Source: Tilletiopsis washingtonensis (Eukaryota > Basidiomycota > Exobasidiomycetes > Entylomatales). Taken from it: a DNA stretch of 64,000 bases. The stretch covers positions 339,844 through 403,843 of the forward strand of contig NW_020312009.1 of assembly GCF_003144115.1 (NCBI RefSeq), given 5' to 3'. This document shows, piece by piece, positions 58,757 to 64,000 of this stretch. The notes under the pieces are model-generated. The model was not told where the DNA came from and made no database searches. It saw only the letters and a program-made list of their open reading frames with translations. How positions within the stretch are numbered: position 1 is the first letter of the stretch; every line of letters begins with the position of its first letter. Made by a program: the position numbers and the translations under genes.

Positions 58757-61607
58757 ATGCAGCGCAGTCCGTCGGCGCTCATCGAGAGCATCTCGGCACT
58801 GCGCATCTCCGATCCCGACGACAGCGACAACGAGACGGCATCGGCGACGCGAGGCAAGCCGCACAATGGCGTGCCGCTCCTCGAGGCGCCGCCCGTGCGG
58901 GCATTGCTCGCCGAGACGGCCGCCAACATCGACGAGATCCGACGCGCCATCTTCGTCGCCGAGGAGCAGCGCCACACGGGCCGCTTCCTGCCGCCGCCAG
59001 TGGCAGATGCCGCGGACGAGGCAGCGGGCGAGGCGGCGCAGCCCAGCGAGCTGGACCAGGCCCTGATGAGCCTCGACGGGCAGCTGGGCAGCGTCAGCGG
59101 CGCGATGAGCTCGCTCGAGGCGTCCATCGAGGCGCTCGAGGCCGCCTGCACGCCCAAGCTCGGCAACGGCAACGGCGTAGACGGCGAGATGGCGGCGTGG
59201 GCAGAAGGGCGCTCAAGGCGCGACAGCACCGGCTCGCAGGCCAGTCTGTCCAGCTTTGCCTCCTTCGACGATGCCGTTCGCTCGCGCAACGGCGGTGCCT
59301 CAGGCACTGCTGCGCTGCGCAGAGAGTTTGTCGCGCTCTCGGCAGAGTGGGCCAAGGTGCAGCAGGAGGCCGAGACGCTGAAGCGCGAGCTGGGCGAGGA
59401 CAAGTACGTCAGTGTCTTCCAGAACGTCAGTGGACAGGCGTCGGGCATGATGGACTCGCTCGACAAGGCGCTCGCTGTCTGCGCCGACTTCATCACCTCT
59501 GCCACGACGCTGCGTGCCGAAGCTGCAGACTTTGAGGACGAGCGAGAGGAGCGCAACGCCCGATTAGCCGACCTGCGCGCACGGCGACATGTCTTTGAGG
59601 TCAAGCGTGGGCACTACGGCCCAGCGTGCGAGCAGGTCTTTGGCGTCCTGGAGCGCGGTCTGCGCGATCGCGCCACGAGCAACGGTAGCGTACTGCGCAG
59701 CTTCATGGAGCTCAAGTCGCGCTGGCGTGCGCTGCGCGAGGCTATGAGTCGCATGGAGAAAGAGATGCGCCGCGTCGAGGCACAGCTGCTCTACAGCGGT
59801 CATGCCAGCTCTGACAGTCCGGCGAGCAGCAGCGTCATCAGCGTTGCGAGCCCAGGCGCCAGCAGCTCCAACTCAGGCACGCCGACGAGGCCACGCGTGG
59901 GCCCCAAGAGCAGCATGCGAACGAGCCCCGGCATGCCGGCGCGTCGCAGCCCCAGTGCAGGCAACTTGGTCGGCATCGCAGCGTCCGGCATTGCTGCCCC
60001 GCCGAAGCCGCCAAAGAGCGCTCGCCGGCTCAGCAGCATCGGGCCAGATGGCCCGCACGCCATTCCCGTTCGCACGTCGAGCGCAGCGTACGCGCAGACG
60101 CCGGGCTCGTCCAGCCTGACACCACCTGCGAGCCGGCTACGCAAGGCGCCATCATCGAATACGATGCGTACGCAGGAGCCCGCTGGCCGCTTCGGAGCTG
60201 TGCCGCCGCCACACCTGGCGGATCGGCCGGCGTGGAAGGGCAGCAGCAAGGTGCAGGACGAGGTGGAGGTCAACGAGCGGTCTGTGCACGTCTCAGCTTC
60301 TGGGCGCACCACGCCAGGCAGCAGCTTCAGCCCTTCGCGGCCGCACCGCCTGCGGCCGCAGCAAGATCCGCCCGTGCCGCCGAGCTCCTACCGTCCGCCT
60401 GGCCTCTTCGCACCACCTTTCTCGGCGCGATCAAAGACGCCGCAGCCGCAGCCGACGTGGTCTCGCGGCGCCTCTGAGCCGCCACCGGATCTCGACTTCA
60501 ATTCTCACGCGCGCCGAGCTGCGCCGTCAGTGGGCGACAGCTCGATGGAAGACGTCGGCAACGTCAGTCTCGACTCATTCACGTCGCGTCCCGCACGGCC
60601 TTCGAGCGTGGCGGGCATGTACTACCGTCCGCCAAGCGCTGCGGGCACAGTGACGGACGAGCGAGGGAACAAGCGCAACAGCTTAATCCCGCGGCTGGCC
60701 ATGCAGTCGAGTCAGGGCGCGACCGGCTCGCGGCCCAGCTCTGCCATGTCGCATGCCTCGAATTCGGCATTCGCCTCTTCTCCTCGTGGCCACTACGCTG
60801 GTCCGAGCCGCAGCACCATGCAGACGCCTGAGCCTACGATTGCGGCGCGTGTACAGCGGCTCAGCATGTTTGCAAAGCCCTCCCGCGGCACGCCCTCGAC
60901 CTCTTCTCCCGCGACGAAGCGCTCCAGTCGTCCGCCTCCCTCGCGCTACAACGTCGGCACGGCGCCGAGCGTGACGAGTCCGCTGAACATCAGCAAGACC
61001 AGTGGCCGCACGACGCCCCTCAGTGCCGCTGCTCTCGCTGCTGTGCCGCACGCCGGCTTACCGGCCACTCGCTCTGTCTCGGGCGCTTCTTCCGTGAGCA
61101 ACTTCCGTGCCACGCGCTCCGGTGGACGCGCCACTCCGACCTTCAGCGATGCCGGCAACAGCAGTGTGGGCGGCTACAGCGCGTGGAATGGCGGTGCCAG
61201 TCGGGGCGGAGCGCTCGAACAATACCGCCCCAACCCGGCCGATGCGCTCGACGTAGAGGTGGCGTACATCATCAATGCGCTGGGCGTGGGCCTGGAGCGC
61301 GTCTCCGAACCGCTTCCGAGAGGCTTTAAGGCGGAGCCGAGACCTGGACAGGAGGTGCAGGCGCAGTACTCCATCGGCGGCGCGAAGCCCGTCATGTGCA
61401 AGCTGCTCGAGCTGGTGAGTGTGCACCACCGAAGACTTGTGGCACTCCATGGTCGGAGACTGCCGCTCACACGCCCTCTCGTAGCATCGACCGGCTGGCT
61501 CGGCCGGCGCTCGCAGCGGCACCAAGGTGCGCAAGGTGCTGGCGCGCGTAGGAGGCGGCTGGATCGACCTGGAGCAGCACGTCCTCTCGCGTCTGGGAGC
61601 CGTGTAG
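58757..61607 (+). CDS. KAR9: Kar9-family spindle-orientation protein with GAR domain
   Basis: Kar9 links EB1/Bim1 on microtubule plus ends to myosin V for spindle positioning and nuclear migration. Exons 58757-61414 and 61485-61607 give 926 residues. Residues 1-about 360 are helical with RREFVALSAEWAKVQQEAE, DKYVSVFQNVSGQASGMMDS and RSFMELKSRWRALREAM, resembling the Kar9 N-domain. Residues 360-820 are Ser/Pro/Arg-rich and disordered-looking, with a perfect SxIP EB1-binding motif, SLIP at 642-645, flanked by basic residues. The C-terminus, joined across the 70-nt intron, reads KVLARVGGGWIDLEQHVLSR, the core of the GAS2-related microtubule-binding (GAR) domain. The ATG at 58757 precedes MQRSPSALIES. 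Family call is by motif; the GAR core is very clear. Confidence 0.85.
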
Positions 61608-62455
61608 AGCAGCAGATCTGGCGAGGCGCTGCCGGCGTTGCTGCCACCTGTGCCCTGTGCGACACGCACGCATTGCTGCTGCCACCCTGCGCATCCTTCT
61701 GGCGCGTGCAGCAGGCCTGCAATCCCACAGAGACGTTGCGTGCGGGCCCTCTCAGTGTGCATTGAGCTAGCGTGCACCGTGCTTCATGCGTTCTCACCTG
61801 TGCCTCGCTCCTGCGTGCGGAGTGCGTGCACGTCATGCCGCTGCCGCTGTTCACGCCCACACCTCGAGGACAAGAGACGCGGACAAGGCGTGCCCGATGT
61901 GGCAGCGCGCGCGCGGCTGTCCTTGTTCGCGCTTGCGCCGCGCCTTGTCCTCGTGCGACAACAAGACCACCTCGGGTGTGGGCATGACAGCTGCGCACAC
62001 CCGCCGGAGCCGAAGTGCGCACATGCTCTCCTTGTTTCACTCATCAAGTGCCTGCTGCTGTCGAGATCCGTTCCCTTGCCTCGCGAGCCGCCGGCGCCAG
62101 CCTACGGCCTGCTGCGGGCTGCAGGACGGACGGCACGCGGCGTTCATTCGCGTGCGGCGCTGCCGTGCCAAGGGGCCGCCGCACGACCAGCCGCTTGTTT
62201 GCCCCGGCCTCTGTCTGCCTTCTCCGCTCTTTCAGCAGGCCGACGATGGCCTGCCGTCGTCGTCCATCATGGCACATTGCGCTAGCGTCGTGCCTTCAAG
62301 TGATGCCCCGCTACCACATCTGGACTCAGATAGGAGCTAGGCCGCCCGAGCCCGCGTCCGCGCGCGCTCGCCGGAGCACACCTGAGCACGCCGTGCGACG
62401 TAGCCCTGCGCACGTCTGCGTGTGACTTGCCTCCCTCCACCCATCACCCTCTACG
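61608..62455. other. Intergenic region between KAR9 and P450
   Basis: This 848-base tandem gap has short frames on both strands, no domain and no splice consensus. It should contain the KAR9 3' end and the P450 promoter. Nothing else seen. Confidence 0.45.
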
Positions 62456-64000
62456 ATGCAGCTGCAAGTCTCTCTGTCCGACTGGGCGCCGCACTCGACG
62501 CTAGGCTACATCTTGTACGGCAGCCTGGCGCTCTGGCTGCTAGTCGTGGGACTCGTGGCATGGCAGTTGCTGCACTACCGCACGCTGCTGAAGGAGGTGC
62601 TGGGCCCGCCTCGCTCAGGAGGCTTCTTCATGGGTCACTGGCAGCAGTTCCTGGTGAGTGCGGCGCTGGAGGCGAGTGGAGGAGAAGACTGATGCCAGAT
62701 GGCGCAGGACAACGACCTGCAAGATGTCTGTGTGAAGCTGACGAGGCTGTATGGAGGCGTCGTGAAGCTGTATGCCTTCTTTGGCGTGAGTGATGCCGCT
62801 GCGAGAGCGCAGCTTTGCGACTGACGCTGCGGCGCAGGAGCCACGCCTCGTCATCACAGACCCAGGTGCGCCGTCAGACTGCTCGCCTCGCTGCCCGTGT
62901 CCTGACTCGTGCTACCAGTGGCGCTGCAGCACATCTTCGTGACACGCTGCTACGACTATCCGAAGCAGCGCGATGTCATTCGGGTCATCACGGGACTCAT
63001 GGGTCCCGGTCTGCTCGTCATCGAGGGTCAGTCTACGATGCTTGCGCGCGCTTGCACGCTTCCGCTCATGTTGCCATGCAGGTCACGACCACAAGCGTCA
63101 GAAGCGAGCTCTCCAGCCCGGCTTCTCGCCACGAGCGATCAAGTCCCTCGAGCCTGTCTTCCAGTGCGTGTCTTCTTCCCCGACGACGTCGAGTGCGATG
63201 CTAACCTGCGGGCCGCAGGTATCACGCTCGTCATCTTCGCCACTGCTTGCTCAATTCGATCGACTCTGCGCCTCCTGCGTACGAGGGTACCGCAGAGGGC
63301 GAAAAGGCACGCAACGCTTTGCTCGTTGATGTGCTGCGGCCCGTGTCTCGCTCGTCGCTCGACATGCTCGGCGACGCTGGCTTTGGCTACTCGTTCGGTA
63401 AGCGCCCCGCACGCCGGGCTGTGCTGTCTTCGAGCTGACGCGGCGGCCTAGGTGCATTGGACGAGCCGGACCTGATCCAGCCCATCGATGTCTCCTCGGA
63501 CGACACGCTGCCACTCTCTCGCAATCCGCTCTCGAGGGCGTTCGACGAGGTCGTCAAGATCTCGTCGACCGGCTCGCACACCAAGATCATCCTCGACATT
63601 CTCGTCATGTTCTTCCCCGTTCTTCTCAAGGTGCCGTTCCTGACGACCGAGTCTCGAGCCTTCCGCACGGCGCGGGCAGTGCTGCAGGAGAAGGCAGGAG
63701 AGGTGGTGGAGCGCGCGCGAGCGGATGTTGCGGTGGGAGAGACGCTCTCGGGACAGCGCACCGACTTGCTCGCTAGCCTGATGCGAGCCAATGCCGTCGC
63801 AAAGGAGCGCGAGGAAGCGGACGGACGATTCTTGAGCAAGATGGCGGCGGACAATGCTACGATGGACAAGGCGAGCTTGAGCGATGAGGAGCTCGTGGCG
63901 CAGATCTCGACGCTCATGTTTGCCGGTGAGTCGCGCTGCTGGAGCCGCACATTGGCAGCGCTGACGTTTGCGTGCCTGGCGTCAGGCTTCGAGACGACGT
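62456..64000 (+). CDS. Cytochrome P450, N-terminal part, cut by window edge
   Basis: Microsomal-type P450 monooxygenase; substrate unknown. Exons 62456-62653, 62699-62785, 62838-62865, 62919-63026, 63082-63163, 63219-63397, 63452-63925 and 63986-64000 keep phase (about 390 residues). An N-terminal membrane anchor spans about residues 18-40 (ILYGSLALWLLVVGLVAWQL). Then come ITDPVALQHIF, the C-helix GHDHKRQKRALQPGFSP with the haem-propionate W/HxxxR pattern, and the I-helix start LMFAGFETT, where most P450s have AG(H/Y/F)ETT. The ExxR motif and haem cysteine lie beyond the window. Seven introns in 1.5 kb, one with a 28-nt exon and one with a GTCAGT donor, make it the most finely split gene here. 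Its layout resembles the large fungal families fused or related to CYP5037/CYP505-like groups, but I cannot assign a subfamily. Confidence 0.9.

Noticed and set aside
1-64000. Transposons, LTR elements, virus-derived genes or toxin genes
   Set aside because: No transposase, reverse transcriptase, integrase, capsid-type or toxin motif and no terminal repeat pair was recognised by eye.

Overview
This is a GC-rich, gene-dense stretch of a nuclear fungal chromosome. The genes are eukaryotic and split by many very short introns: I place 83, mostly about 45-60 nt, usually starting GTGAGT and ending in CAG just after a CTGAC/CTGAG-like branch point. The protein repertoire (Kar9 with a GAR domain, symplekin/Pta1, Hse1, Smp3, Bub2, Acc1) and the intron style point to a basidiomycete, most likely an Ustilaginomycotina-type smut or yeast. 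Genus and species cannot be fixed from the sequence.

Layout. 1-1163 (-): NUF2 kinetochore subunit, cut by the left edge. 1619-2487 (+): conserved-type hypothetical protein. 2607-3897 (-): MET22/HAL2 bisphosphate nucleotidase. 4189-5620 (+): RS-rich nuclear-type protein. 6553-11394 (+): very large inositol polyphosphate 5-phosphatase. 12419-15503 (+): transportin (KAP104). 16987-23680 (+): cytosolic acetyl-CoA carboxylase (ACC1). 23814-27240 (-): USO1/p115 tether. 27646-30153 (+): RCC2-like propeller with a PHD finger. 30351-31805 (-) and 31977-33355 (+): SPP2 and PRP38, two spliceosome-activation factors sharing a 171-bp divergent promoter. 33612-34532 (-): F-box/Cys-rich protein. 34533-40383: a 5.85-kb stretch in which I find no gene. 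40384-43016 (+): MAP kinase with an enlarged activation loop. 44446-45903 (-): BUB2. 46536-51087 (+): symplekin/PTA1. 51168-51996 (-): MED4. 52310-53109 (+): AP-2 sigma (APS2). 53149-55328 (-): SMP3 GPI mannosyltransferase. 55693-57993 (-): HSE1 (ESCRT-0). 58757-61607 (+): KAR9. 62456-64000 (+): cytochrome P450, cut by the right edge.

These are mostly ordinary housekeeping genes, not an operon-like or secondary-metabolite cluster. Themes recur by chance or mild clustering: chromosome segregation and spindle (NUF2, BUB2, KAR9, RCC2-like), mRNA synthesis and processing (SPP2, PRP38, RS-rich protein, PTA1, MED4), and membrane traffic or lipid signalling (5-phosphatase, USO1, APS2, HSE1, SMP3). 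No rRNA, tRNA, transposon, CRISPR, virus-derived element or toxin gene was recognised.

The points most worth a second look are the gene-empty 34.5-40.4 kb block, the MAP kinase with roughly 80 extra residues between DFG and TEY, the 5-phosphatase whose catalytic domain is spread over more than 1,200 residues, the RCC2-PHD fusion, KAR9 carrying both an SxIP motif and a GAR domain, and the common GTGCG splice donors. Exon coordinates were worked out by hand from splice consensus and reading-frame continuity; no alignment or transcript evidence was available.
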